The notes beneath the pieces are model-generated. The model was given only the letters and a program-made list of their open reading frames with translations, was not told where the DNA came from and did not search any database. The position numbers and the translations under genes were made by a program. DNA of 64,000 bases from NCBI RefSeq assembly GCF_014058705.1, contig NZ_CP059692.1, forward strand, positions 3,398,001 to 3,462,000. The letters run 5' to 3'. Position 1 is the stretch's first letter; the number at the start of each line of letters is the position of its first letter. Of the stretch, positions 1 to 10,200 are shown piece by piece. This DNA is from Aureimonas mangrovi (lineage in GTDB: Bacteria; Pseudomonadota; Alphaproteobacteria; Rhizobiales; Rhizobiaceae).

Positions 1-1
1 G

Positions 2-313
2 GCAGCCGAGATGGACGGTGCCGGCGCCTTCTCGATCTTCCGCTACATCACACTGCCGCACATGGCGCGCGCCATTACGGTGGTGATCCTGATCCAGACG
101 ATCTTCCTGCTTTCCATCTTCGCCGAGATCTACGTGACGACCTCCGGCGGGCCGGGTCTCCAGACGACGAACATCCCCTTCCTCGTCTACTCCCAGGCGC
201 TCCTCCAGTTCGACGTGGGCGGCGCATCGGCCGGCGGCATCGTCGCGGTGATCCTCGCTAACATCGTCGCCTTCTTCCTCATCCGCCTCATCGGCAAGAA
301 CCTCGACGCCTGA
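2..313 (+). CDS. smoF: Polyol ABC transporter permease, C-terminal part (SmoF/MtlF-like)
   Basis: Only the last 103 codons are in the window; the gene begins upstream. The first residues are part of the cytoplasmic EAA loop of a binding-protein-dependent permease (AAEMDGAGAFSIF then a Leu-Pro pair), the segment that docks on the ATPase. Two hydrophobic segments follow and the protein ends IRLIGKNLDA. Twelve bases separate its stop from the next permease, so the two should form the heterodimeric inner-membrane channel. The sorbitol/mannitol assignment comes from the downstream smoS and mtlK genes and not from this fragment. Confidence 0.85.
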   Translation, partial: AAEMDGAGAFSIFRYITLPHMARAITVVILIQTIFLLSIFAEIYVTTSGGPGLQTTNIPFLVYSQALLQFDVGGASAGGIVAVILANIVAFFLIRLIGKNLDA

Positions 314-325
314 GGAGCAGACACG

Positions 326-1156
326 ATGGCACGCGCAGTCTCCACCCGTCGCAAGATCGGCTTCACCATCCTCGGGTGGTTCGTCGGCCTCCTGATCTTC
401 TTCCCCGTCCTGTGGACGGTGCTCACCTCCTTCAAGACCGAGCTTCAGGCGATCTCGATCCCGCCACGCTTCGTGTTCTTCGACTGGACGCTGGAGAACT
501 ACGTCGCGATCCAGGAGCGCTCCGACTACTTCCGCTTCGCGATGAACTCGGTATGGCTCGCCTTCGGCTCGACGCTGATCGGCCTCATCTTCGCCGTGCC
601 CGCGGCCTGGGCGATGGCCTTCTCGCCGACGCCGCGCACCAAGGACGTCCTCCTCTGGATGCTGTCGACGAAGATGCTGCCGGCCGTCGGCGTCCTCGTG
701 CCGATCTACCTGATGTTCCGCGATTTCGGCCTTCTCGACACGCGGATCGGGCTGATCCTCGTCCTGTTTCTGATCAACCTGCCAATCATGGTGTGGATGC
801 TCTACACCTATTTCCGCGAGATTCCGGGTGAGATCCTGGAGGCCGCGCGCATGGACGGCGCGTCGCTAATGAAGGAGCTGACGCAGGTGCTCGCACCGAT
901 GGCCGTGCCCGGCATCGCGTCCACGGTTCTCCTGTCCGTGATCCTGTCCTGGAACGAGGCGTTCTGGACCCTGAACCTCACGACCACGAACGCGGCGCCG
1001 CTCTCGGCCTTCATCGCGTCCTTCTCCTCGCCGCAGGGCAATTTCTACGCCAAGCTGTCGGCCGCCTCGACGATGGCGATCGCCCCGATCCTCATCCTCG
1101 GCTGGTTCTCGCAGAAGCAGCTCGTGCGCGGTCTCACCTTCGGCGCCGTCAAGTAA
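326..1156 (+). CDS. smoG: Polyol ABC transporter permease (SmoG/MtlG-like)
   Basis: The 276-residue protein has about six membrane segments and an EAA loop near residues 173-192 ([16 protein letters not shown]), which identifies a MalG-type permease of the carbohydrate uptake-1 class. The start at 326 has a GAGGAG Shine-Dalgarno sequence eight bases upstream. It is the second channel subunit, partnering the preceding permease and the ATPase that follows 11 bases later. Substrate specificity is inferred from the sorbitol and mannitol dehydrogenase genes in the same operon. The periplasmic binding protein gene, usually first in such operons, must lie left of the window. Confidence 0.9.
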   Translation: MARAVSTRRKIGFTILGWFVGLLIFFPVLWTVLTSFKTELQAISIPPRFVFFDWTLENYVAIQERSDYFRFAMNSVWLAFGSTLIGLIFAVPAAWAMAFSPTPRTKDVLLWMLSTKMLPAVGVLVPIYLMFRDFGLLDTRIGLILVLFLINLPIMVWMLYTYFREIPGEILEAARMDGASLMKELTQVLAPMAVPGIASTVLLSVILSWNEAFWTLNLTTTNAAPLSAFIASFSSPQGNFYAKLSAASTMAIAPILILGWFSQKQLVRGLTFGAVK

Positions 1157-1167
1157 GGAGCGCACAA

Positions 1168-2169
1168 ATGAGCGCCATCACCCTCACCAACGTCTCCAAG
1201 AAGTTCGGCGACGTCGTCATCATCCCCGGCCTTGATCTCGAGATCCGCGACGGCGAGTTCGTGGTCTTCGTCGGCCCGTCGGGCTGCGGCAAGTCCACGC
1301 TCCTGCGTCTCATCGCGGGCCTCGAGGACACATCCGGCGGCAAGATCGACATTGACGGCAAGGACGTGACCAACGTCTCTCCGGCCGCGCGCGAGCTGGC
1401 GATGGTGTTCCAGTCCTACGCGCTCTACCCGCATATGAGCGTGCGGGCCAATATCGGCTTCCCGCTGAAGATGGCCGGCGAGAAGAAGGCCGACATCGCC
1501 CGCAAGGTGGAGGCAGCTGCCGCCACCCTCAACCTCACCGACTATCTCGACCGGCGCCCGCGCGAGCTCTCCGGCGGCCAGCGCCAGCGCGTCGCGATCG
1601 GCCGCGCCATCGTGCGCGCGCCCAAGGGCTTCCTCTTCGACGAGCCGCTGTCGAACCTCGATGCGGCGCTGCGCGTCAACATGCGCCTGGAGCTCTCCGA
1701 GCTGCACCAGCAGCTCAAGACGACGATGATCTACGTCACGCACGATCAGGTCGAGGCGATGACCATGGCCGACAAGATCGTCGTGCTCAATAAGGGCCGC
1801 GTCGAACAGGTCGGCACGCCGCTGGAGCTCTACAAGAACCCGGCCAACGTCTTCGTCGCCGGCTTCATCGGCTCGCCCAAGATGAACCTCCTCAAGGGCT
1901 CCTATGCCTCCGGCCTCGGCGCGCCGACCGTTGGCGTGCGGCCCGAGCACCTGACGCTCTCGAGCGACAGCGGCACCATCAAGGGCACGGCCGGCGTCTC
2001 CGAGCATCTGGGCTCGGACACCTTCGTCCATGTGAAGCTCGATGACGGCGAGCAGGTGACCGCGCGTTCGGGCGGCGAATTCCGCGTTTCGCACGGCGAC
2101 ACGGTGTGGCTGACCCCGCAGGAAGGCCGCATCCACCGCTTCGACGACAAGGGCCTCGCGATCCGATGA
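1168..2169 (+). CDS. smoK: Polyol ABC transporter ATP-binding protein (SmoK/UgpC family)
   Basis: This 333-residue ATPase energises the permease pair encoded just upstream. It has Walker [10 protein letters not shown] at residues 36-44, the signature LSGGQRQR at 134-141 and Walker B FLFDEP at 155-160, followed by a C-terminal TOBE-like domain of about 90 residues, as in MalK/UgpC proteins. The stop codon overlaps the start of smoS in an ATGA arrangement, so the two are probably translationally coupled. Related ATPases can be shared between several sugar importers, so exclusive use by this system is not proven. Confidence 0.92.
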   Translation: MSAITLTNVSKKFGDVVIIPGLDLEIRDGEFVVFVGPSGCGKSTLLRLIAGLEDTSGGKIDIDGKDVTNVSPAARELAMVFQSYALYPHMSVRANIGFPLKMAGEKKADIARKVEAAAATLNLTDYLDRRPRELSGGQRQRVAIGRAIVRAPKGFLFDEPLSNLDAALRVNMRLELSELHQQLKTTMIYVTHDQVEAMTMADKIVVLNKGRVEQVGTPLELYKNPANVFVAGFIGSPKMNLLKGSYASGLGAPTVGVRPEHLTLSSDSGTIKGTAGVSEHLGSDTFVHVKLDDGEQVTARSGGEFRVSHGDTVWLTPQEGRIHRFDDKGLAIR

Positions 2170-2936
2170 ACCGCCTCGAAGGCAAGCGCGCACTGATCAC
2201 GGGCGCAGCGCGCGGCATCGGCAAGGCTTTTGCCAAGGCCTATCTCGCCGAAGGCGCCAGCGTCGTCCTTCTCGATCTCGACGGAGAGGCGGCCGATCGC
2301 ACCGCGCGCGAACTCGGCCCCGGGGCCTGCGCGCGCCGGCTCGACGTTTCGAACGTGGCGGAGGTCGACCGTGTGGTGGCGGAGCTTGCCGCAGAGGCAC
2401 CGATCGACATCCTGATCAACAACGCCGCGCTCTTCGACATGGCGCCGGTGAACGAGGTCGAGGAAGGCTCGTACGACAAGCTCTTCGCGGTCAACGTGAA
2501 GGGTCCGCTCTTCATGATGCGCGCCGTCTCTCGCGCCATGATCGAGGCCGGACGCGGCGGGCGGATCATCAATATGGCGAGTCAGGCCGGGCGGCGCGGC
2601 GAAGCGCTCGTCACCGTCTACTGCGCCACCAAGGCCGCGATGATCTCGATGACCCAGTCGGCCGGGCTCGCGCTCGTCAAGCACGGCATCAACGTCAACG
2701 CCATCGCGCCCGGCGTCGTCGACGGCGACCATTGGGACCATGTCGACGCGCTCTTCGCGAAGTACGAGAACCGCCCGATCGGCGAGAAGAAGCGGCTCGT
2801 CGGCGAGGCCGTGCCCTTCGGGCGCATGGGCACCGCCGAGGACCTGACCGGCATGGCCGTGTTCCTCGCCAGCGACGACAGCCGCTACGTCGTCGCGCAG
2901 ACCTACAATGTCGATGGCGGCAACTGGATGAGCTGA
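2166..2936 (+). CDS. smoS: Sorbitol dehydrogenase, short-chain type (SmoS-like)
   Basis: The 256-residue short-chain dehydrogenase probably oxidises D-glucitol to D-fructose with NAD in the cytoplasm. The cofactor motif TGAARGIG is at residues 12-19 and the catalytic Tyr152-x3-Lys156 lies in YCATK. The length equals the known rhodobacterial SmoS proteins. The start at 2166 is chosen because it overlaps the smoK stop (ATGA) and places the Rossmann motif at the usual distance; an upstream in-frame start at 2106 would lie inside smoK. Galactitol and L-iditol are possible alternative substrates. Confidence 0.87.
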   Translation: MNRLEGKRALITGAARGIGKAFAKAYLAEGASVVLLDLDGEAADRTARELGPGACARRLDVSNVAEVDRVVAELAAEAPIDILINNAALFDMAPVNEVEEGSYDKLFAVNVKGPLFMMRAVSRAMIEAGRGGRIINMASQAGRRGEALVTVYCATKAAMISMTQSAGLALVKHGINVNAIAPGVVDGDHWDHVDALFAKYENRPIGEKKRLVGEAVPFGRMGTAEDLTGMAVFLASDDSRYVVAQTYNVDGGNWMS

Positions 2937-2950
2937 CGGGCGAAAGCCCG
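2937..2950 (+). other. Small hairpin with GAAA tetraloop after smoS
   Basis: CGGGC and GCCCG arms enclose a GAAA loop immediately after the smoS stop codon. There is no T-tract, so it is unlikely to be a classical terminator. It could protect or process the upstream part of the polyol transcript, which would give transporter and dehydrogenase genes different expression levels. That role is inference. Confidence 0.4.
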
Positions 2951-3014
2951 CGCCGTCTTCGCTCGCGACGCCTCACGTGAAACACCGCAACACCATGTCC
3001 CAGGAGAGCGCCCG

Positions 3015-4481
3015 ATGAGCGTCACCCTATCCGCCGCGACCCTTTCCGACATGCCCGAGACGGTGGCCGTTCCCGCCTACGACCGCGCGGGCCTGAAGCC
3101 CGGCATCCTGCATTTCGGCATCGGCAACTTCCACCGTGCGCATCAGGCCGTCTATCTCGACGACCTTTTCGCCACGGGCCGCGACCATGACTTCGCAATC
3201 GTCGGCGCCGGCATCCTGCCGGGCGAGTCGGCCGCGCGCGAAAAGCTCGCCGCGCAGGACTTCCTGACCACCGTCGTCGAGCAGGACAATGCGCGCACCA
3301 GCGCCCGCGTCACGGGCTCCATGGCCGAATACCTGCCGATCGCCGACGCGCCGGCGATCATCGCGCGCCTCGCCGACCCGGAGATCCGCATCGTCTCGAT
3401 GACGATCACCGAGGGCGGCTACTTCATCGATTCGGCCGGACGCTTCGATCCGACACATCCCGCCATCGCGGCGGACGGGCGGAACCCGGACGCGCCGAAG
3501 ACCGTCTTCGGCCTCATTGCCGCCGGTCTCAAGGCACGCCGCGAGAAGGGCACCGCGCCCTTCACCGTAATGTGCTGCGACAACATTCCCCACAACGGCG
3601 CGGTGACGCTGGCCGCCGTCGCTGGCACGGCCGAACTCTCCGACCCCGAACTCGCCGCCTTCATCCGCTCGGACGTGGCGTTCCCGAACTCTATGGTCGA
3701 CCGCATCACGCCGGCGACGAGCCGGCGCGAGATCGAGGCGCTTCGCACCGAATTCGGCGTCGAGGACCGCTGGCCGGTCTTCTGCGAGGAGTTCAAGCAG
3801 TGGGTGCTGGAGGACAAGTTCCCCGCCGGGCGCCCGGCGCTGGAGACCGTCGGCGTGACCTTCGTCGACGACGTCGCGCCGTATGAGCTGATGAAGATCC
3901 GCATCCTGAACGGCGGTCACGCGGCGATCGCCTATCCGGCGATCCTGCTCGACATCCACTTCGTCCACGAGGCGATGGAGCATCCGTTGATCCGCGCCTT
4001 CCTCGAGAAGCTGACGAAGGACGAGATCATCCCCGTCGTGCCGCCGGTGCCGGACACCTCGCTCGAGGAATACCGCAAGCTGATCGAGCATCGCTTCGCC
4101 AACCCGAAGATCGGAGACACGGTGGCGCGCCTTGCGCTCGACGGCTCCAACCGCCAGCCGAAGTTCATCGTGCCGACCATCCGCGACCGGCTCGCGAAGG
4201 GCGACGGCGTCGAGGGGTTGGCGCTCGTCTCGGCGTTGTGGTGCCGCGCGCTCGGCGGCACGTCGGAGACGGGCAAGGAAATGCCGCTCGTCGACCCGAA
4301 CATGGAAACGATCCGTCCCGCCGCCGTCGCCGCGCAAAAGGACCCGGCCGCCTTCCTCGCCCTTGAGGACGTCTACGGCGAACTGGCGGGCGATCCGGTC
4401 TTCTCGGCCGCCTTCGCCAACGCCCTCGCCTCGCTGCGCGAGAAGGGCGTCGAAGCCACGCTTCGCGCCTATATCGGCTGA
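3015..4481 (+). CDS. mtlK: Mannitol 2-dehydrogenase (polyol-specific long-chain dehydrogenase)
   Basis: The 488-residue protein belongs to the metal-independent polyol-specific long-chain dehydrogenases, which oxidise D-mannitol to D-fructose and often D-arabitol to D-xylulose. The N-terminal motif GIGNFHRAHQAVYL belongs to the Rossmann domain. The catalytic set is visible as Lys294, Asn299 and His302 in KIRILNGGH, almost the same numbering as in the Pseudomonas enzyme. A GGAGAG Shine-Dalgarno sequence precedes the ATG. It lies 78 bases after smoS, so both hexitols converge on fructose, which the fructokinase at 6252 can phosphorylate. Confidence 0.93.
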   Translation: MSVTLSAATLSDMPETVAVPAYDRAGLKPGILHFGIGNFHRAHQAVYLDDLFATGRDHDFAIVGAGILPGESAAREKLAAQDFLTTVVEQDNARTSARVTGSMAEYLPIADAPAIIARLADPEIRIVSMTITEGGYFIDSAGRFDPTHPAIAADGRNPDAPKTVFGLIAAGLKARREKGTAPFTVMCCDNIPHNGAVTLAAVAGTAELSDPELAAFIRSDVAFPNSMVDRITPATSRREIEALRTEFGVEDRWPVFCEEFKQWVLEDKFPAGRPALETVGVTFVDDVAPYELMKIRILNGGHAAIAYPAILLDIHFVHEAMEHPLIRAFLEKLTKDEIIPVVPPVPDTSLEEYRKLIEHRFANPKIGDTVARLALDGSNRQPKFIVPTIRDRLAKGDGVEGLALVSALWCRALGGTSETGKEMPLVDPNMETIRPAAVAAQKDPAAFLALEDVYGELAGDPVFSAAFANALASLREKGVEATLRAYIG

Positions 4482-4599
4482 GCGTCGCGGCGCTTCCGCC
4501 TTCCAACCGATCTCAGTCGACGCATCGGGCTTCGGGCAAATCGGCTTCGATTTTCCGGCTGATGCTGTAAGGTCCCGCGCCGGGAGGCGGGGAGCAAGC

Positions 4600-6240
4600 A
4601 TGCCGGATCTGTTCATTGGCGTCGACGTCGGCACAGGCAGCGCGCGCGCCGGCGTGTTCGGCGCGAACGGGGCCCTTCTGGGCACGGCGCGGCACGACAT
4701 CCGCCTCTGGCGAGAGGATGGCGGTATCGCCGAACAGTCCTCCCGCGACATCTGGACGGCCGTCGGGGCCAGCGTGCGCCAGGCGATGAAGGCCGCCGGC
4801 GCAGCGGCCGAGGATGTGAAAGGGATCGGCTTCGACGCCACGTGCTCGCTCGTCGTCGTCGGACCGGAGGGCACGGGCCTGGCGGTCGGCAGCTCGGACG
4901 ATCCCGAACGCGACATCATCGTCTGGATGGATCATCGCGCGGTCGAGCAGACGCGGCGGATCAATGCGGGCGGCCATGCGGTGCTGCGCTTCGTGGGCGG
5001 GGCGCTCTCGCCCGAAATGCAGACGCCCAAGCTCCTGTGGCTGAAGGAGAAGCGGCGCGATGTCTTCGATACGGCCGAACACTTCTTCGACCTCGCCGAC
5101 TATCTCTCCTTCCGCGCGACGGGCAGCGAGGCGCGATCCGTCTGCACGCTGACCTGCAAATGGACCTATCTCGCCCATGAGGGGCGTTGGGACGCCGATT
5201 ACTTCCGCGCGATCGGGCTGGAAGAGCTTGCCGACGAAGGCTTCCGGCGCATCGGCACGCAGGTCGCCGCCATCGGCGCGCCGCTCGGCGCGGGGCTGAC
5301 ACCGGAGGCCGCGAGCGCTTTCGGCCTTCGGCCCGGCACGCCGGTCGGCGCCTCCGCGATCGACGCCCATGCGGGCGGTATCGGCACGCTCGGCGCTGGC
5401 GCGGAAGGCTCCGCGCCGGACCCTGCCGCGCAAATGGCGCTCATCATGGGCACGTCGTCCTGCGCGATGGCTGTGACGCGCGAGCCCGCCTTCGTCGACG
5501 GCGTCTGGGGCCCATATCGCGACGCCCTCCTGCCCGGCTACTGGCTCTTGGAGGGCGGTCAATCGGCCTATGGCGCCGCGCTTGACCATCTCGTGTCGAT
5601 GCACCCGGCTTCTCCGGCCGCGCGCGATGCGGCGCAAGCGCAAGGCATCGCGCTTCTCGACCATCTGGAGCGCCGCGCCTGCGAGACCGCGGGTTCGCCG
5701 GAAGAGGCAGCACGCCTCGCCGCGACCCTGCACGTGGTGCCTGAGTTCCTCGGCAACCGCTCGCCGGAGGCCGATCCGGCCGCGCGCGGCGCGATCAGCG
5801 GCCTCGGGCTCGACACAGGCGAGGCGAGCCTCGTGGCGCTGTTCGTGGCTGGTCTCTGCGGCCTGTCCTACGGCACCGCCCGGATCGTCGAGGCGATGCG
5901 TGCCGAAGGCGCCGGGCTTGGCACGATCATCGTCTCCGGCGGTGCGGCGCGCTCCAGGCTCACCCGCCGCATCCTCGCGGACGCGACCGGGCTCGACGTC
6001 GCCCTGCCGCAGACGAGCGAGCCCGTGCTTCTGGGCAGCGCCATGATCGGCGCCGTCGCCGCCGGCCGCTTCCCGGGCCTTTCGGCCGCGGCCGCCGCGA
6101 TGGGCGGGATCGGCGAAGCCATCGCACCCAATCCGGCGCTTGCGCCCTTCCACGCCGCCAAGCGGCGCGCCCACGATATCCTGCGGAAGGCCGAGCGCGC
6201 GGTGCGCGCGGCCCAGCCCGAACCGTTGCGACAAGCATAG
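4600..6240 (+). CDS. FGGY-family kinase, probably D-ribulokinase
   Basis: The 546-residue FGGY carbohydrate kinase begins with the phosphate-binding motif GVDVGTGSARAGVFG. Residues 81-85 read TCSLV, a motif reported to mark D-ribulose kinases and to separate them from xylulokinases and L-ribulokinases; WMDHRA follows, as in that group. It would phosphorylate D-ribulose to ribulose 5-phosphate. The ATG at 4600 is preferred over a much longer in-frame opening that runs back into mtlK, because it starts directly at the conserved N-terminus. The gene sits between mtlK and the fructokinase, so the operon probably also handles ribitol or arabitol. A D-xylulose kinase is the main alternative. Confidence 0.85.
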   Translation: MPDLFIGVDVGTGSARAGVFGANGALLGTARHDIRLWREDGGIAEQSSRDIWTAVGASVRQAMKAAGAAAEDVKGIGFDATCSLVVVGPEGTGLAVGSSDDPERDIIVWMDHRAVEQTRRINAGGHAVLRFVGGALSPEMQTPKLLWLKEKRRDVFDTAEHFFDLADYLSFRATGSEARSVCTLTCKWTYLAHEGRWDADYFRAIGLEELADEGFRRIGTQVAAIGAPLGAGLTPEAASAFGLRPGTPVGASAIDAHAGGIGTLGAGAEGSAPDPAAQMALIMGTSSCAMAVTREPAFVDGVWGPYRDALLPGYWLLEGGQSAYGAALDHLVSMHPASPAARDAAQAQGIALLDHLERRACETAGSPEEAARLAATLHVVPEFLGNRSPEADPAARGAISGLGLDTGEASLVALFVAGLCGLSYGTARIVEAMRAEGAGLGTIIVSGGAARSRLTRRILADATGLDVALPQTSEPVLLGSAMIGAVAAGRFPGLSAAAAAMGGIGEAIAPNPALAPFHAAKRRAHDILRKAERAVRAAQPEPLRQA

Positions 6241-6251
6241 GAGAGACGACG

Positions 6252-7184
6252 ATGATCCTGGTCTGCGGCGAGGCGTTGATCGACGTGTTCTCGACTGGCT
6301 CCAGCGGCGGCGCCCTGTCGATGGAAGGCCATGTCGGCGGCTCGCCCTTCAACGTAGCGGTGGGCGCCGCGCGCCTTGGGCGCGAGGTCGCCTTTCTCGG
6401 CGCCTTGTCGGACGACTTCTTCGGCCGACACCTGCGCCAGGCGCTGGCGAGCGAGGGCGTCCGCCTCGACCACGTCAAGCACTCCCGGCACCCCTCGCCG
6501 CTCTCCTTCGTCTCGGTCGCCGCCGACGGGCTCGTCGCCTATTCCTTCCGCAACGAGGGCGCGGCCGACCACGACATCCTCGACGCCGATCTCCCTACCG
6601 ACCTCGACGGAGTTGTGACGTGCATCACCCTCGGCTCCTACACGCTCGGCCTCGAGCCCTCGGGCGAAAGCGTGCTGCGCCTTGCCGAAAACGCCAGGGC
6701 AAGCCGCGTCGTCTCCTTCGACCCGAATCTGCGGCCCGACCTCATCGCCGACGAGGATGTCTGGCGCGGCCGCTTCGAGCGCGCGATCGCCGCCTCCACC
6801 ATCGTGAAGATCTCCAGCGAGGACATTGGTCACGCCTTCGAGCCGGGCGCGGACGTCGATGCGCTGGCGAGGGAATGGCTGGCGAAGGGCCCCGCCCTCG
6901 TCCTCGTCACGGACGGTCCGCAGCCGGTCCGCGCCTACGGGGCCTTCGGGCGGATCGAGGTGCAGGGCCCACAGGTGGAGGTGATCGACACGGTTGGCGC
7001 GGGAGACAGCTTCCATGCCGCTCTCCTTTCACACCTCGAGGCCGAGGGGCTGATGAGCAGGGAGGCGCTCGTGGTGCTCGACGCGGCCAGCGCGCGCCGC
7101 GCGGTGGAGTATGCCGCAAGGGCCGCCGCCATCACCTGCTCGCGCCGCGGCGCCGACCTGCCGCGCAGCGCCGACCTCGCCTGA
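6252..7184 (+). CDS. frk: Fructokinase-like PfkB-family carbohydrate kinase
   Basis: The 310-residue ribokinase-fold kinase has the N-terminal PfkB signature around GGSPFNVAVGAARLG and the C-terminal signature DTVGAGDSF at residues 246-254, with Asp252 as the catalytic base. It is the last gene of the polyol operon, 11 bases after the FGGY kinase and with a GGAGAGACG ribosome site. In this context it most likely phosphorylates the fructose made by SmoS and MtlK to fructose 6-phosphate for entry into central metabolism. The family also includes 2-keto-3-deoxygluconate and other sugar kinases, so the substrate is inferred from context. Confidence 0.85.
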   Translation: MILVCGEALIDVFSTGSSGGALSMEGHVGGSPFNVAVGAARLGREVAFLGALSDDFFGRHLRQALASEGVRLDHVKHSRHPSPLSFVSVAADGLVAYSFRNEGAADHDILDADLPTDLDGVVTCITLGSYTLGLEPSGESVLRLAENARASRVVSFDPNLRPDLIADEDVWRGRFERAIAASTIVKISSEDIGHAFEPGADVDALAREWLAKGPALVLVTDGPQPVRAYGAFGRIEVQGPQVEVIDTVGAGDSFHAALLSHLEAEGLMSREALVVLDAASARRAVEYAARAAAITCSRRGADLPRSADLA

Positions 7185-7236
7185 TTTTCGCCCCCCGCGA
7201 TTGAACGCCCGGCGCCGCCGTGCTGAAACGCGAGGC

Positions 7237-10200
7237 ATGACCGATCGGGACATCGCCGGATACTGCACGCTCTGCCGCTCGCGCTGCGGCACGATCAACA
7301 CCGTTCGCGGCGGCAAGCTCGTCGCCGTGCGCAACGATCCCGACCACCCGACCGGCAAGGCGACCTGCCCAAAGGGGCGCGCCGCCCCCGAGATCGTCCA
7401 CTCGCCGGAGCGTCTGCTTTATCCCATGCGCCGCACCCACCCGAAGGGCGCGGCCGATCCCGGCTGGCAGCGCATCTCCTGGGATGAGGCGCTGGGCGAG
7501 ATCGCCGGGAGGCTCACGCGCTATGCGCAGGAGACCGGGCCGGAAAGCGTCGCCTTCGAGGTGACGACGCCGAGCGGCACGCCGATCTCCGACAGCATCG
7601 ACTGGATCGAGCGCTTCATCCGCCTCTACGGCAGCCCGAACACGATCTACGGCACCGAGATCTGCAACTGGCACAAGGATGTCGCGCACGCCTTCACCTT
7701 CGGCTGCGGCATGCCGCCGGCCGACTACGCCAAGGCGAAGCTGAACGTCCTGTGGGGCCATAACCCGTCCAACACGTGGCTCGCGCAGGCCGGACGGGTG
7801 GCGGATGGCTCTGCGGGGACCGCCAGGCTCCTCGTCGTCGATCCGCGCGAGACGGCCCATGCGCGGCAGGCCGACGTCTGGCTGCGCTTGCGCCCCGGCA
7901 GCGACGCCGCGCTCGCGCTCGGCCTCGCGCGCTTCATGATCCGCGAAGGGACCTTCGACGCGGCCTTCGTGCGGCGCTGGACGAACGGCGCGCTTCTCGT
8001 CGATGTGGCCAACGGACGGCTCGTCGAAGCCGGAGCGGTCGTGGAAGGCGCGCGCGGCCATCTCGTCTTCGACGAGGCGCGGGGCGCGGCTGTTCCTCGC
8101 GATCCGGCCGTCCCTTGCGAGACTGCGGCACTCGACGGACGGTTCGAACTCGGGGCGCTCGACGGGAGGGTCATCAAGGCTCGCCCGGCCTTCGCGCTCC
8201 TCGCAGAAGCCTGCGAGCCCTACGACGCGGCGCTCGTCGAGCGCGAAACGAGCGTCGCGCCTGCCGATCTCTCGCGCGCGGCTGCGCTTCTTGCGGAAGC
8301 GGGACCGCATGTCGCCTATCATTCCTGGACGGGCGTCGGGCAGAACCTCAACGCGACGCAGACCGAACGCGCTATCGCCGTCCTCTACGCGTTGACCGGC
8401 GCCTTCGACGCGGCCGGCGGCAACCGCCTCTACGGGCCGCTCCCGCAGAACAGGATCTCGACCTTCGATCTTCTTTCCGAAGGCCAGCGGAAGAAGGCGC
8501 TTGGCATAGACGAGCGGCCGCTCGGCCCGCCCTCGACAGGCTGGGTGCTGGCGCGGGACGTCTACCGCGCGGCTCTCGACGGCGCCCCCTACCGCGTGCG
8601 CGCGCTTCTCGGCTTCGGCGGCAATCTCCTTGTCTCGCATCCAGGTGGCGAGCGGGGCGCCGAGGCGCTGAAGGCGCTGGACTTCCACGTCCATTGCGAC
8701 CTCTTCCACACGCCCACCAACGCCCATGCCGACATCCTCCTTCCGGTGACGAGCCCGTGGGAGCACGAGGGCCTGCGCCTCGGTTTCGAGATCGACGAGC
8801 GAGCGGCGGGCCATGTGCAGCTTCGCCCCGCCATGGTGGCGCGGCGCGGCGAGGCGAGGCCCGACTACGAGATCGTCATGGCGCTGGCGACCCGCATGGG
8901 ATTGTCCGAGCCCTTCTTCGGCGGCAGCGTCGAGGCCGGCTGGAACCACGCTCTGGCGCCGATGGGCCTGACCGTCGAGGCGCTTCGCGCGGCGCCGAGC
9001 GGCGTGACCCTTCCCGTCGATGCCGCACCCCGCCGCCACGAGCGCAGCGCCGCGGCAGGGAAGGCGCCGTTCGCGACGCCGAGCGGCCTTGTGGAACTCT
9101 ACAGCGAGCGACTGCTGGCGCATGGCTATCCGCCGCTCCCCGTCCACATGCCGGCCGGTGAAAAGCGCACCGGCAGCCCGCTGACGCTGGTGACGGCCAA
9201 GATCGGCGTCTACTGCCACTCCCAGCATCGCAACCTGCCGAGCCTTCGCCGCCGCGCGCCCGAGCCGACCGTGACGATCCACCCCGCTCTGGCCAAGGCG
9301 CGCGGTCTCGTCGAGGGCGATCTGTGTGCCATCACGACCGAGCGCGGTTCGGTGCATATGCGCCTCAAGCTCTCGGACGGGCTCGCCGAGGATGTCGTCG
9401 CCGCCGATTACGGCTGGTGGCAGGGCGCGCAGGATCTCGGCCTGCCGGGCTTTCCGGCGCTCGGGCGCGGCTCGGCCAACATCAACATCCTCGTCGACGA
9501 CAGCGCGGTCGACCCCTTGAGCGGTTCGCTGCCGCTGCGCTCCATGCCGTGCGACATCGCACGCGCGGCCACCGACGATCCCGCGCCCTGGAAGGACTGG
9601 CGGCGCTTCACAGTGGCGAAGGTCGTGCCGGAGGCGACGGACGCCCGATCGATCGAGTTCGTCCCGGCGGATGGCGAGCCCCTGCCCTCCTTCCTGCCGG
9701 GCCAGCATGTCGTCCTTCGCCATCCGGGCGACGACGAGACGACGCGCGCCTATTCGCTCTCCGGCCCGAGCCTGCCCGGCCGGCAGCGCTCCTACCGGAT
9801 CACCGTCAAGCGCCAGTCCGGCCGGGACGAGAGCGGCGCGGCATGGTGCGGCCTCGTCTCGGACCACATGAACCGCGCCGTGAAGCCGGGCGACACGATC
9901 TGGCTGACGGCCCCGGCGGGACGCTTCCTGATCCCGCGCGAGCACACGAGGCCGATCGTGCTCGTCGCCGCGGGCATCGGCATCACGCCCTTCATCGGCT
10001 ATCTGGAGACGCTCGCGGTCGGCGATCCGGCGGCGATGCCCGAGGTGATCCTCCTCTACGGCAACCGCGACCGCGCCGCCCATGCCTTCCGGCAGCGGAT
10101 CGGCGAACTCGCCGACGCGCTGCCGCGCCTGAGCGTCATCGACCGCTACACGCGGCCGGGGCCGCAGGATGCAAATGTGCCGGTCGGCCGCCTCGACGCC

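Noticed and set aside
3027-4919. A 630-codon minus-strand frame opposite mtlK and the FGGY kinase
   Set aside because: Same antisense pattern; the plus-strand genes have complete motifs and ribosome sites.
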